A stretch of DNA of 64,000 nt from Proteocatella sp041738345 (GTDB lineage: Bacteria > Bacillota > Clostridia > Peptostreptococcales > Filifactoraceae), in NCBI GenBank assembly GCA_041738345.1, contig JBGSPX010000035.1:5435-69434 (forward strand), written 5' to 3'. The notes beneath the pieces were generated by a model. The model worked only from the letters and a program-made list of their open reading frames with translations, did not search any database and had not been told where the DNA came from. The position numbers and the translations under genes are program-made. This document shows positions 43,629 through 52,828 of the stretch, one piece after another (the first letter of the stretch is position 1; each line of letters opens with the position of its first letter).

Positions 43629-45227
43629 ATGAGCATATTAATAAAAAATGGACTTATAGTAGATGGTAGTGGAAAAGATGCATATACTGGGGATTTGCTC
43701 ATAGAGGGTGAACATATAACCGCAATTGGAAATGTTGAGCCTAAAGCAGAATACCAAATAATAGATGCAACAGATATGGTAGTAGCACCAGGCTTCATAG
43801 ATACGCATAGTCACAGCGATTTAGAAGTCCTTATAAACCCAAAAGTAATGCCTAAAATAATGCAGGGAATCACGACAGAATTTTTAGGGCAGGATGGAAT
43901 TTCGATGGCACCACTACCTAAAGCATATATAAGCCCTTGGAGAAAAAACTTAGCAGGGCTTGATGGCGTAAGCGATCAGATAGATTGGAACTATGAAACT
44001 ACAGAAAATTATCTTAAGATGATTGAAGCTGTAAAACCGGGACTTAATGAATGCTATCTAGTACCACATGGAAATATAAGAATGGAAGCGATTGGACTAG
44101 ATAATCGTCTTCCAAATGCACAAGAAATCGAAAAGATGAAGCTTATAACAAGACGAGAAATGGAAGCAGGCGCTATGGGGCTTTCGACAGGGCTTATATA
44201 TATGCCATGCGCATACTCTGAATCTATCGAAATCATAGAGATGTGCAAGGTCGTAGCAGAGTATGATGGAGCCTTTGTAGTTCATCAAAGAAGTGAGGCC
44301 GATACAATACTTGATTCTATGGAAGAAGTTATAGAAATAGGAAGACGTTCAGGGGTTAGAGTTCATTGGTCACATTTTAAAGTGTGTGGTAAGAAAAATT
44401 GGGACAAAATAGACGAGGTAATAGCACTGCTTGAAAGTGCAGAAAAAGAAGGCATAAGAGTATCGTTTGACCAATATCCATATGTAGCAGGTTCGACAAT
44501 GCTTGGTGTAATACTGCCACCTTGGGTACATGATGGGGGTACAGATAATGTAATCAAAAGACTTAAGGACAAGACCCTTAGAGAAAAAATGATACATGAT
44601 ATGGAAAACGGAATTCCAGGTTGGGATAATTTTGTAGATTTTGCAGGATTAGACCAAATATTTGTAACCTCAGTAAATACTGAAAAAAATAAAGATGCTG
44701 TAGGATTAAGCCTCATAGAGCTGGGGGAGCTTAGAGGAACTGACCCATACAATGCAACCTTTGACCTTTTGGAGCAGGAAGAAAACGCAGTAGGTATGGT
44801 AGATTTTTATGGTACAGAAGAGCATGTCAAAAACTTTATGAAACGTAAAGAGATGAATGCGTGCACCGATGGTCTACTTTGCCCAGGAAAACCACATCCA
44901 CGACTATATGGTTCATTTCCTAGAATTTTAGGAAAATATGTGAGAGAAGAAAAAGCACTTACTTTAGAAGAAGCTATTTACAAAATGACCAAAAAACCAG
45001 CACAGACCTTTGGTGTGAAAAAAAGAGGAGAGCTGAAAGAAGGTTACTATGCAGACATTACAATATTTGACCCAAAAACTGTAAAAGATAAAGGAACTTT
45101 TGTAGAGCCAGTACAATATCCAGAGGGAATAGAATATGTAATTGTAAATGGAATGCTTACAGTAAGCGGGGGGAAACATACGGACAGCCGTTTTGGAAAA
45201 GTTATAAGAAAAAATAATCAAATATAG
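43629..45227 (+). CDS. N-acyl-D-amino-acid deacylase family amidohydrolase
   Basis: 532-residue amidohydrolase of the D-aminoacylase family (COG3653): GFIDTHSHSDLE (about 57-68), QGITTEFLGQDGIS (about 84) and HWSHFKVCG (about 248-256), a carboxyl/cysteine-type metal bridge region near 90. Start at ATG 43629 behind GAGGTG; the longer ORF start at 43608 lies within hyuA. Not part of the core E. coli cluster; probably removes an acyl/formyl or carbamoyl group from a breakdown intermediate. The true substrate cannot be read from sequence. Confidence 0.88.
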   Translation: MSILIKNGLIVDGSGKDAYTGDLLIEGEHITAIGNVEPKAEYQIIDATDMVVAPGFIDTHSHSDLEVLINPKVMPKIMQGITTEFLGQDGISMAPLPKAYISPWRKNLAGLDGVSDQIDWNYETTENYLKMIEAVKPGLNECYLVPHGNIRMEAIGLDNRLPNAQEIEKMKLITRREMEAGAMGLSTGLIYMPCAYSESIEIIEMCKVVAEYDGAFVVHQRSEADTILDSMEEVIEIGRRSGVRVHWSHFKVCGKKNWDKIDEVIALLESAEKEGIRVSFDQYPYVAGSTMLGVILPPWVHDGGTDNVIKRLKDKTLREKMIHDMENGIPGWDNFVDFAGLDQIFVTSVNTEKNKDAVGLSLIELGELRGTDPYNATFDLLEQEENAVGMVDFYGTEEHVKNFMKRKEMNACTDGLLCPGKPHPRLYGSFPRILGKYVREEKALTLEEAIYKMTKKPAQTFGVKKRGELKEGYYADITIFDPKTVKDKGTFVEPVQYPEGIEYVIVNGMLTVSGGKHTDSRFGKVIRKNNQI

Positions 45228-45277
45228 TTAGACTTAAACCTAAAAATTAAATTAGTTTTATATAGAAGGAGCATAAA

Positions 45278-45658
45278 ATGAAAGAAATAGTAAATGTAAA
45301 TACAGACAAAGCACCAGCAGCAATAGGCCCATATTCACAAGCAAAAATTGTAGGGGACGTACTTTATACATCAGGTCAAATTCCACTAGATGCACAAACA
45401 GGTGAAGTAGTAGGAAGTAATATTTCAGAGCAGACAGAGCAAGTAATAAAAAATGCAAAAGCGATTCTTGAAGAAGCTGGCACTAATTTTGAGAATGTAT
45501 TCAAAACTACATGCTTCCTATCAGATATGGCAAACTTTGCAGAATTTAACAGCGTATACGCAAAATACTTTTCTACAAACCCAGCGCGTTCATGCTTTGC
45601 AGTAAAAGAACTGCCAAAAGGGGTATTAGTTGAAATCGAAATGATTGCAGTAATCTAA
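45278..45658 (+). CDS. ridA: RidA family enamine/imine deaminase
   Basis: 126-residue RidA/YjgF protein. Signature IGPYSQAKIVGDVLYTSGQI (about 16-35), catalytic Arg in NPARSCFAVKELPKG (about 103-117). Hydrolyses 2-aminoacrylate and similar reactive enamines to ketoacid and ammonia. Its place in an operon whose first enzyme, YgeX, generates 2-aminoacrylate is meaningful (see findings). AGAAGGAG precedes ATG. Confidence 0.93.
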   Translation: MKEIVNVNTDKAPAAIGPYSQAKIVGDVLYTSGQIPLDAQTGEVVGSNISEQTEQVIKNAKAILEEAGTNFENVFKTTCFLSDMANFAEFNSVYAKYFSTNPARSCFAVKELPKGVLVEIEMIAVI

Positions 45659-45684
45659 GCTATTTTTAAAATAATAGGGGCTGT

Positions 45685-45724
45685 GGGGAATAAAAGTTTA
45701 TCTAATATATGCTTTTATTTCCCC
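45685..45724 (+). other. intra-operon hairpin between ridA and ssnA
   Basis: GGGGAATAAAAG (45685-45696) with CTTTTATTTCCCC (45712-45724), one bulged T. No T-run; possibly an mRNA processing or partial-attenuation signal. Confidence 0.5.
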
Positions 45725-45750
45725 ATCACTATGACAAGAAAGAGGTAGTT

Positions 45751-47082
45751 ATGTATTTAGTAGGAAATGGGCGATTGTTTACAAGAGATGAAAACAATAC
45801 CTATATAGAAAATGGAGCGTTATTAATAAAAGACAATATAATATTAGAACTTGGAGAAACCGAAGCTTTAAGCGCAAAATATAAGGATGTAGAATTTATA
45901 GACGCAAAAAATCAGCTTATAATGCCAGCATTTATAAACGTACATAACCATATTTACTCAGCTTTTGCAAGAGGGTTAAGTCTTAAAAATCATAATCCAG
46001 AAAACTTTCTAGAAATATTGGAAGGACTTTGGTGGAAAGTAGACAATGAACTTACAGTATTAGATAGTAAATATAGTGCATATGCAACCTATATAAACTG
46101 TATCGAAAATGGAGTTACCACAGTATTTGACCATCACGCAAGCTACAAGCAGACAAAGGGAAGCTTAGAAGCAATTGCAAATGTAAGCAAAGAATTGGGG
46201 CTTAGATCATGTCTTTGTTATGAAGTAAGTGACCGTAATGGTAAGGAAAAGATGCAAGAAGCAGTCTTTGAAAACCTAGATTTCATTAACTATGCAAATA
46301 ACGATGAATCAGGACTGCTAAAAGGTATGATGGGGCTTCACGCAAGCTTTACGCTTTCAGATGAAACCCTAGATTATATAAACTCAAAAATGCCAGCAGA
46401 TACAGGGTATCATGTGCATGTAGCAGAGGGAATAGATGATGTTGTAGATAGCAGAGAAAAATATGCACTTGGGGTAGTGGAGAGATTACATAAAAAGGGC
46501 ATACTTGGGAAAAATACAATAGCAGGTCACTGCATTCATCTTAGCGATGAAGAAATGGATATTTTAAAAACTACAGATACTATGGTAGTGCACAATCCAG
46601 AGAGCAATATGGGAAACGCAGTTGGATGCCCAGAAGTACTTAAGATGTTTGAAAAAGGCATTCTTATAGGACTTGGAACTGACGGATACACAAATGATAT
46701 GATGGAAAGCTACAAAGCGGCAAACTGTCTACACAAACATCAGCAGCAGAAGCCAAACGTAGCTTGGGGCGAAATTCCAACTATGCTATTTGAAAATAAT
46801 AGAAAAATAGCGCAGAGAGTTTTTGAAAAACCACTGGGAATGCTAAAAGAAAATTATTTAGCAGATGTAATATTCGTAGATTACGACCCATTTACCCTGC
46901 TTAATGCAGATAACTTAAATTCACATCTGCTATTTGGAATAAATGGAAAAGATGTAACTACTACAATCGCAAATGGAAAAGTGTTGATGAGAGATAGAAA
47001 TCTAGTAAATATAGATAAAGCTGAGATTATGAATGAGTGCAGAGTACAGTCACAGGATTTTTGGAACAGAGTAAATAACTAA
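45751..47082 (+). CDS. ssnA: SsnA family amidohydrolase/deaminase
   Basis: 443-residue amidohydrolase of the SsnA group, same length as E. coli SsnA. Metal-binding segments: FINVHNHIYSAFARG (about 61-75), HVHVAEG (about 223), GHCIHLSDEE (about 263) and GTDGYTNDM (about 309). AGAGGTAG precedes ATG 45751; a longer in-frame start at 45709 lies in the hairpin region. Related to guanine deaminase and thus probably acts on a purine or ring-opened purine; exact step unproven. Confidence 0.9.
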   Translation: MYLVGNGRLFTRDENNTYIENGALLIKDNIILELGETEALSAKYKDVEFIDAKNQLIMPAFINVHNHIYSAFARGLSLKNHNPENFLEILEGLWWKVDNELTVLDSKYSAYATYINCIENGVTTVFDHHASYKQTKGSLEAIANVSKELGLRSCLCYEVSDRNGKEKMQEAVFENLDFINYANNDESGLLKGMMGLHASFTLSDETLDYINSKMPADTGYHVHVAEGIDDVVDSREKYALGVVERLHKKGILGKNTIAGHCIHLSDEEMDILKTTDTMVVHNPESNMGNAVGCPEVLKMFEKGILIGLGTDGYTNDMMESYKAANCLHKHQQQKPNVAWGEIPTMLFENNRKIAQRVFEKPLGMLKENYLADVIFVDYDPFTLLNADNLNSHLLFGINGKDVTTTIANGKVLMRDRNLVNIDKAEIMNECRVQSQDFWNRVNN

Positions 47083-47107
47083 ACTTAAAATAGATATGGA
47101 GAACGAC

Positions 47108-48769
47108 ATGAGTGAAATAATGAGAGTAATACCTTTTGATAAATTGATAAAAAGAGCCCTTAACGATAAAAAAAATCTAGGAACTATTTACGGGGTTAAG
47201 GACATTTATATACACAAAGATGATAAAACATTAACGATATTTAAAGAGAAATTAGAAACGCCAATTGGCCCCGCAGCAGGGCCTCACACACAGTTAGCTC
47301 AAAACATAATAGCAGCATATGCAGGTGGAAGTCGTTTCTTTGAACTTAAGACAGTCCAAGAATTAGATGGAGAAGACCTTCATGTGGAAAAACCTTGCAT
47401 AAGAGCCGAAGATGAATGCTACAACGTAGAGTGGTCTACAGAGCTTTATGTAGAACAGGCACAAGATGAATATATAAAAGCATGGTATGCGATAAAACTT
47501 CTTGCTAAAGAATTTGGACTTGGAGACCCAGACAAATTCATATTTAATATGAGTGCAGGCTACAACCTTGAAGGCATAAAATCTAAAAAAATAGATAGCT
47601 TTATAAACAATTTAAAAGATGCAAAAAATACGAAAGCCTATAAAGCCTGTCAAAAATTTGCACTTGAAAATCTAGACCTATTTGAAAATGTAGATGCAGA
47701 TTTTGTAAACTCAATCGGAAGCAATGTATGTAACTCAATAACACTTTCAACTATGCATGGCTGTCCAGCAAATGAGATTGAAAATATAATAACTCACCTT
47801 ATAAAAGAAAAGAAGATTAACACTTACCTAAAATGCAATCCAACCCTTCTAAGCTACAATGATGTAAGAAATATACTGGATTCAATGGGTTATGAATATA
47901 TATCATTTGGAAAACATCACTTTGAAAATGACCTTCAGTACAAAGATGCAATCAAACTTATAAAAAAACTTATGGAGATGGCAGCAGAAGAAGGCTTAGA
48001 ATTTGGAGTAAAACTTTCAAATACCTTCCCAGTAGAAATAAAATCAAGTGAGCTTCCAGGACAAGAGATGTATATGTCAGGGAAAAGCCTATACCCACTT
48101 ACAATACAAGTAGCTAAACTATTATCAGAAGAATTTGAAGGCAAACTGCCAATTTCTTATTCAGGTGGCGCAGATGATAAAAATATAAGAGAAATATTTG
48201 AAACTGGAATATGGCCGATTACAATATGCACAATCCTTCTAAAACCAACAGGCTACAATAGAATAAAACCACTAACAGAAAAGCTAGTATCAGCGGAGTA
48301 TCAAAAAACTCAGAAAGTAGATGTGGCAAAACTAAGAGAATTAGCAGCCTTTTCACTTTCAGACAAAAACTATATAAAGACAGAGGCTATGAAGAAAAAA
48401 CAAGAAAATCTGCTTGCCTTTGAAAGTAAAACAGGCACAAAAGTAAATTGTAATGTAGTATGTAGCAGCTGCGTAAATGTCTGTCCAAATAGAGCAAATG
48501 TAGCAGTAGAGTTAGATGGTCAAAAAGTACTTGTGCATATAGAAGATTACTGCAATGAATGCGGAAACTGCTTTGTATTCTGTCCAGAAAAATCTATGCC
48601 TTATAAAGATAAGCTTACACTTTTTGCAAATAGAGCAGATTTTGAAAACAGCACAAACCAAGGATTTTTTGTAGATGAAAATGGCAACAAAGAATTTAGA
48701 ACAGATTCTATAGAATTTGCAAATAAGGTTATAGAAGCCCTAGCTTCACAGTATAAAGATATTATTTAG
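47108..48769 (+). CDS. shortened YgfK-like oxidoreductase: FMN barrel fused directly to ferredoxin domain
   Basis: 553 residues, about half of E. coli YgfK (about 1030). Opening MSEIMRVIPFDKLI matches YgfK; the dihydropyrimidine-dehydrogenase-like FMN barrel fills about 1-400 (PIGPAAGPHTQLAQNIIAAY, TMHGCPANEIE, KLSNTFPVE). The C-terminal ferredoxin module (about 455-510) carries CxxCxxCVNVCPNRANV-like and CNECGNCFVFCPEK clusters. The FAD/NADPH domain that lies between these in full YgfK is missing with no frameshift or stop. GGAGAA precedes ATG 47108. Probably reduces or oxidizes a purine-derived compound with ferredoxin-level electrons; substrate unknown. Confidence 0.85.
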   Translation: MSEIMRVIPFDKLIKRALNDKKNLGTIYGVKDIYIHKDDKTLTIFKEKLETPIGPAAGPHTQLAQNIIAAYAGGSRFFELKTVQELDGEDLHVEKPCIRAEDECYNVEWSTELYVEQAQDEYIKAWYAIKLLAKEFGLGDPDKFIFNMSAGYNLEGIKSKKIDSFINNLKDAKNTKAYKACQKFALENLDLFENVDADFVNSIGSNVCNSITLSTMHGCPANEIENIITHLIKEKKINTYLKCNPTLLSYNDVRNILDSMGYEYISFGKHHFENDLQYKDAIKLIKKLMEMAAEEGLEFGVKLSNTFPVEIKSSELPGQEMYMSGKSLYPLTIQVAKLLSEEFEGKLPISYSGGADDKNIREIFETGIWPITICTILLKPTGYNRIKPLTEKLVSAEYQKTQKVDVAKLRELAAFSLSDKNYIKTEAMKKKQENLLAFESKTGTKVNCNVVCSSCVNVCPNRANVAVELDGQKVLVHIEDYCNECGNCFVFCPEKSMPYKDKLTLFANRADFENSTNQGFFVDENGNKEFRTDSIEFANKVIEALASQYKDII

Positions 48770-48789
48770 GGGATAGAAAGTGGGATATT

Positions 48790-51339
48790 ATGTTTAAGTT
48801 AAATATAAATAATAAGGAATATACTACAGAAAAAGATATAAATTTATTAAAATACCTTAGAGACGAATTAGGACTTACAGGAACTAAAGATGGTTGTAGT
48901 GAAGGCGCTTGTGGAACTTGCACCGTGCTTGTAGATGGAAAAAAATTCAAAGCCTGTATACTTAAAACTTCAAAACTTGAGGGCAAAAAAGTAGTAACGA
49001 TTGAAGGATTAAGCGAGAGAGAACAGGAAGTATACGAATATGCATTTGGGGATACAGGGGCAGTACAATGTGGGTTTTGCATACCAGGGATGATTATAAG
49101 TGCAAAATCGCTTTTAGATGTGAACCCCCATCCTACAAGAGAAGAAGTAAAAAAAGCCATCCATGGTAATATATGTCGCTGTACAGGGTATACTAAAATA
49201 GAGGATGCAATAATACTTGCCGCTAAAATGTTTAGAGAAAACCTTCCAGCAGAAAAACATATATCTACAGGCAAAGTGGGGGAGCATTTCCATAGAGTGG
49301 ATGTAAAAGAAAAAGTATTAGGAACAGGCGAGTTTGTAGATGATATTACAGTAGAGGGTATGGTCTATGCGAAGGCGCTTAGAAGTAAATACCCAAGAGC
49401 AATCGTAAAGGATATAAACTTAGAAAAAGCGTTAGCGCATAAAGATGTAGTGAAAATACTTACCGCAGAAGATGTGCCATTTAATAAAACAGGCCATATA
49501 AAACCTGACTGGGACGTAATGATTGCAAAAGGCGATACTACAAGATATATAGGCGATGCAGTCTGTCTTGTAGTTACAAATCAAAAAGAAACTTTGGACG
49601 AAGTACTGTCCTTAATTGAAGTAGATTATGAAGTGCTAGAGCCGATAACAGACCCTCTAGAAGCGCTAAAAGAAGATGCGCCAAAACTTCACGAGTCAGG
49701 AAATATTCTGGCACATGAAAAAATAAAAAGAGGGAATGTAGAAGAAGCTATTGCAAACTCAAAATATGTAGTTACAAATAAATACACTATGCCGATGACA
49801 GACCATGCTTTTATGGAACCAGAGTGTGCAATTGGAATCCCTGATGGAGACGGCCTACTACTTTATACCGCTTCACAGTCAGTATACGATGAGCAAAGAG
49901 AAATCGCAAGGATGCTACAAATAGATAACTCAAAAGTACGTTGCCAAACTAAATTAGTAGGTGGAGGCTTTGGCGGTAAAGAAGATATGAGCGTACAGCA
50001 TCACGCCGCACTTGCAGCCTATATCACAAAGAAACCTGTAAAAGTAAAATTCAGCAGACAAGAAAGCTTAAACATTCATACAAAACGCCATGCGATGGAT
50101 ATAGATATAACTACTGCATGTGATGAAAAAGGATATATCACCGCAGTAAAAGCGGAGATAATTTCAGACTGTGGAGCGTATGCAAGTCTAGGAGGCCCAG
50201 TTCTTCAAAGAGCATGTACCCATCTTGCAGGGCCATATAATTTCCAAAACGTAGAAATCGAAGGTACATGTATATATACAAATAACGTTCCAGGAGGAGC
50301 CTTTAGAGGTTTTGGGGTAACACAGAGCTGTTTTGCCCAAGAAACTAATATAAACGAACTTGCAGAACTAGTTGGAATTTCCGCTTGGGAAATCAGACAT
50401 AAAAATGCAATAAGACCAGGACAAGAACTTCCAAATGGTCAGATAGCTTCAGATGATACAGGATTTGTAGAATGCCTAGAAGCAGTAAAAGAAGTATATG
50501 AGCAAAATCCATATGCAGGGATAGCAGGCTGTATGAAAAACAGTGGAATTGGAGTAGGTCTTCCAGATATAGGAAGAGTAAATCTTCTAGTAAAAGATGA
50601 AAAAGTGCATATACTGACTTCAGCAGCATGTATAGGACAGGGACTTGGAACGGTTATGGTATCAATGCTTTGCACCACAGCAGACCTTAGTCCAAAGCAG
50701 GTAGTACATGAATTAGCAGATACTCACACTACACCAAATTCAGGAACGACAACTGCATCAAGACAGACCGTATTTACAGGAGAAGCAACAAGAGTGGCCG
50801 CAGAAAAACTAAAAGAAGCTTTAGCGAGCAAAAGTCTAAAAGAACTTGAGGGCGAAGAGTTTTATGGCGAGTATAGCGGCGTTACAGACAAAATGGGAAG
50901 CGATAAGAAAAATCCTAAGAGTCATATAGCTTACGGCTATGGCGTTCAAGTTGTAATTATGGACGAGACTAAAAAAGTAGTCAAAGTCGTAGCAGCACAT
51001 GATGTGGGTAGAGTTATAAACCCTAAATCTTGCGAAGGTCAGGTAGAAGGCGGTGTAGTAATGGGGCTTGGATACGGACTTACAGAAGACTTTATAATGG
51101 AAAAGGGCTATGTAAAGAGTAAGTATGGTACCCTTGGACTATTTAGAGCTACCCAGTCACCAGAAATAGAAGTAAAACTTATAGAAAAATCAGATCAAAA
51201 TGATTTAGCATACGGAGCAAAAGGCGTAGGCGAAATAACTACAATTCCAACTGCACCAGCATGTGCACATGCGGCATACAAAGTAGATAAAAAATATCGT
51301 CGCAGCCTTCCTATTAATGATACAGCGTATAGGAAGTAG
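48790..51339 (+). CDS. xdhD: selenium-type xanthine dehydrogenase (XdhD-like), Fe-S plus molybdenum domains fused
   Basis: 849-residue molybdenum hydroxylase. Plant-type [2Fe-2S] domain (GCSEGACGTCTVL, about 35-47), second Fe-S domain (CGFCIPGM, about 97; NICRCTGY, about 133), then the molybdopterin domains from about 170 (VGGGFGGKEDMS, about 395; GAFRGFGVTQ, about 506; catalytic Glu region GAKGVGEIT, about 808). Selenium is a labile Mo ligand in this subfamily, so no Sec codon is expected and none is seen. The FAD subunit (YgfM/XdhB type) is missing from the operon. Probably hydroxylates or reduces purine rings (xanthine/urate). Confidence 0.9.
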   Translation: MFKLNINNKEYTTEKDINLLKYLRDELGLTGTKDGCSEGACGTCTVLVDGKKFKACILKTSKLEGKKVVTIEGLSEREQEVYEYAFGDTGAVQCGFCIPGMIISAKSLLDVNPHPTREEVKKAIHGNICRCTGYTKIEDAIILAAKMFRENLPAEKHISTGKVGEHFHRVDVKEKVLGTGEFVDDITVEGMVYAKALRSKYPRAIVKDINLEKALAHKDVVKILTAEDVPFNKTGHIKPDWDVMIAKGDTTRYIGDAVCLVVTNQKETLDEVLSLIEVDYEVLEPITDPLEALKEDAPKLHESGNILAHEKIKRGNVEEAIANSKYVVTNKYTMPMTDHAFMEPECAIGIPDGDGLLLYTASQSVYDEQREIARMLQIDNSKVRCQTKLVGGGFGGKEDMSVQHHAALAAYITKKPVKVKFSRQESLNIHTKRHAMDIDITTACDEKGYITAVKAEIISDCGAYASLGGPVLQRACTHLAGPYNFQNVEIEGTCIYTNNVPGGAFRGFGVTQSCFAQETNINELAELVGISAWEIRHKNAIRPGQELPNGQIASDDTGFVECLEAVKEVYEQNPYAGIAGCMKNSGIGVGLPDIGRVNLLVKDEKVHILTSAACIGQGLGTVMVSMLCTTADLSPKQVVHELADTHTTPNSGTTTASRQTVFTGEATRVAAEKLKEALASKSLKELEGEEFYGEYSGVTDKMGSDKKNPKSHIAYGYGVQVVIMDETKKVVKVVAAHDVGRVINPKSCEGQVEGGVVMGLGYGLTEDFIMEKGYVKSKYGTLGLFRATQSPEIEVKLIEKSDQNDLAYGAKGVGEITTIPTAPACAHAAYKVDKKYRRSLPINDTAYRK

Positions 51340-51347
51340 GTGATGAG

Positions 51348-52655
51348 ATGAATAATAGTTCGGCTTTAAGAAAGGAGAATTCTCCTATGAAAGGTCAAAG
51401 ACTTCCAATGAGTACAAATATAGCTATGGCTATGCAACATGTAGTAGCCATGGTAGTAGGCTGCGTTACCGTACCATTTGTACTTGGTGGCACAGGGCTT
51501 ATCTCAGATAGTGAGCTACTGATACTTATTCAGATGGCGCTTTTTAGTGCCGCGGTATCAATACTGCTCCAAACCTATGGAAAATTCAGAATAGGCTCAG
51601 GCCTTCCAATAATCGTAGGAAGCGGTTTTGCATTTATGCCAACGCTGATTACCGTACTTAATCAGGGCGGACTGCCTATGATGTTTGGCTCAATGCTAGT
51701 AGGGGCAATCGCAGCAATATTTGTAGGAATTTTTTACAAAAAAATAAAATTTCTATTCCCACCAATTATAACGGCAATAGTCGTTATGACACTAGGAATA
51801 TCACTATATCCCACAGCCGTAAAATATATGGCAGGAGGAGTGGGAAGTGAAACCTTTGGAAGCCCACAAAACTGGGCGGTAGGAGTATTTACACTTGCAT
51901 GTACACTATTTTTTGGAAACTTTTGCAAAGGCGCTCTAAAAGTGTCTGCAACCTTAGCAGGCCTTTGCTGTGGTTATGTGATGGCACTTGTTATGAATAT
52001 GGTCGATTTTTCACAGGTCGCAACTGCATCACTGCTTTCATTTCCAAAAGTGCTACCATTTGGAATGGCGTTTTCATTAACTGCGATAATTCCAACGGTA
52101 ATAATATTTGTAATAAATGCAGTGCAGGACATGGGGCAGATTGAGGCGATAACCGCAGGCGTATATGATAGAAGTGCCACAGATGAAGAAATTTCAGGCG
52201 GAATAATCGCAAACAACCTATCAAGCCTTATAGGTTCATTTATAGGCGGCGTGCCACAGGCTACCGCAGGACAAAACACAGGGATAATAATAACGACAAA
52301 AATAACAGACAAAATAGTATATATCATTGCAGCCTTAGTAATACTGCTAAGTGCAGTAATTCCAAAAATCTCAGCGATATTTCTTACAATACCGTATCCC
52401 GTATTAGGCGGGGCAACAGTAGCCGTATTTGGAAGTATAGCAATGACAGGAATGAGAATGATAAGCAATATAGGACTTACCCAAAGAAACCTTTCAATAG
52501 CAGGACTTTCAATAGCGATTGCCATTGGAATATCACAGTCAGGTGACGTATTTGCACTATGCTCACCATGGGTAAAGAACATATTCGGAAACAGTGTAAT
52601 AGTAGTGGTTGCAATAGTAGCTATACTATTAAATATAATTCTTCCAAAAGAATAA
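51348..52655 (+). CDS. uracil/xanthine permease family (NCS2) transporter
   Basis: 435-residue NCS2 nucleobase:cation symporter, 12-14 hydrophobic segments. Motif QATAGQNTGIIITTK (about 300) and VGSGFAFMPTLITVL (about 86) are typical of purine (xanthine/urate) members such as YgfU/UacT. Two possible starts: ATG 51348 with AGGTGATGAG, or ATG 51387 with AAAGGAG; the latter site lies in the perfect palindrome AGGAGAATTCTCCT (51373-51386). Last gene before the operon terminator; supplies the purine substrate. Confidence 0.9.
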   Translation: MNNSSALRKENSPMKGQRLPMSTNIAMAMQHVVAMVVGCVTVPFVLGGTGLISDSELLILIQMALFSAAVSILLQTYGKFRIGSGLPIIVGSGFAFMPTLITVLNQGGLPMMFGSMLVGAIAAIFVGIFYKKIKFLFPPIITAIVVMTLGISLYPTAVKYMAGGVGSETFGSPQNWAVGVFTLACTLFFGNFCKGALKVSATLAGLCCGYVMALVMNMVDFSQVATASLLSFPKVLPFGMAFSLTAIIPTVIIFVINAVQDMGQIEAITAGVYDRSATDEEISGGIIANNLSSLIGSFIGGVPQATAGQNTGIIITTKITDKIVYIIAALVILLSAVIPKISAIFLTIPYPVLGGATVAVFGSIAMTGMRMISNIGLTQRNLSIAGLSIAIAIGISQSGDVFALCSPWVKNIFGNSVIVVVAIVAILLNIILPKE

Positions 52656-52706
52656 ATTGTATGATATGACAGGGATGAAATCTAAACAATAGATAAATTC
52701 CGGAAG

Positions 52707-52748
52707 AAGAGATATAATCTTAAGGTATTTAAGAGAATATCTCTTTTT
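52707..52748 (+). terminator. terminator of the purine operon
   Basis: AAGAGATAT (52707-52715) with ATATCTCTT (52737-52745), 21-base loop, five Ts. Follows the permease by 50 bases. Confidence 0.75.
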
Positions 52749-52828
52749 GCTTTTAAAAGATTATAATGATAAAGATAGACTTTATAGTAAATATGAGTTT
52801 TATAATAATTATAGTAAATATAGCCGAA

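Noticed and set aside
48790..51339. Selenocysteine codon in the xanthine dehydrogenase
   Set aside because: No internal in-frame TGA; selenium in this enzyme class is a labile cofactor ligand, not Sec.
51974..52582. 202-residue minus-strand ORF opposite the purine permease
   Set aside because: Mirror of a hydrophobic membrane-protein gene; no promoter or ribosome site, no recognizable domain.
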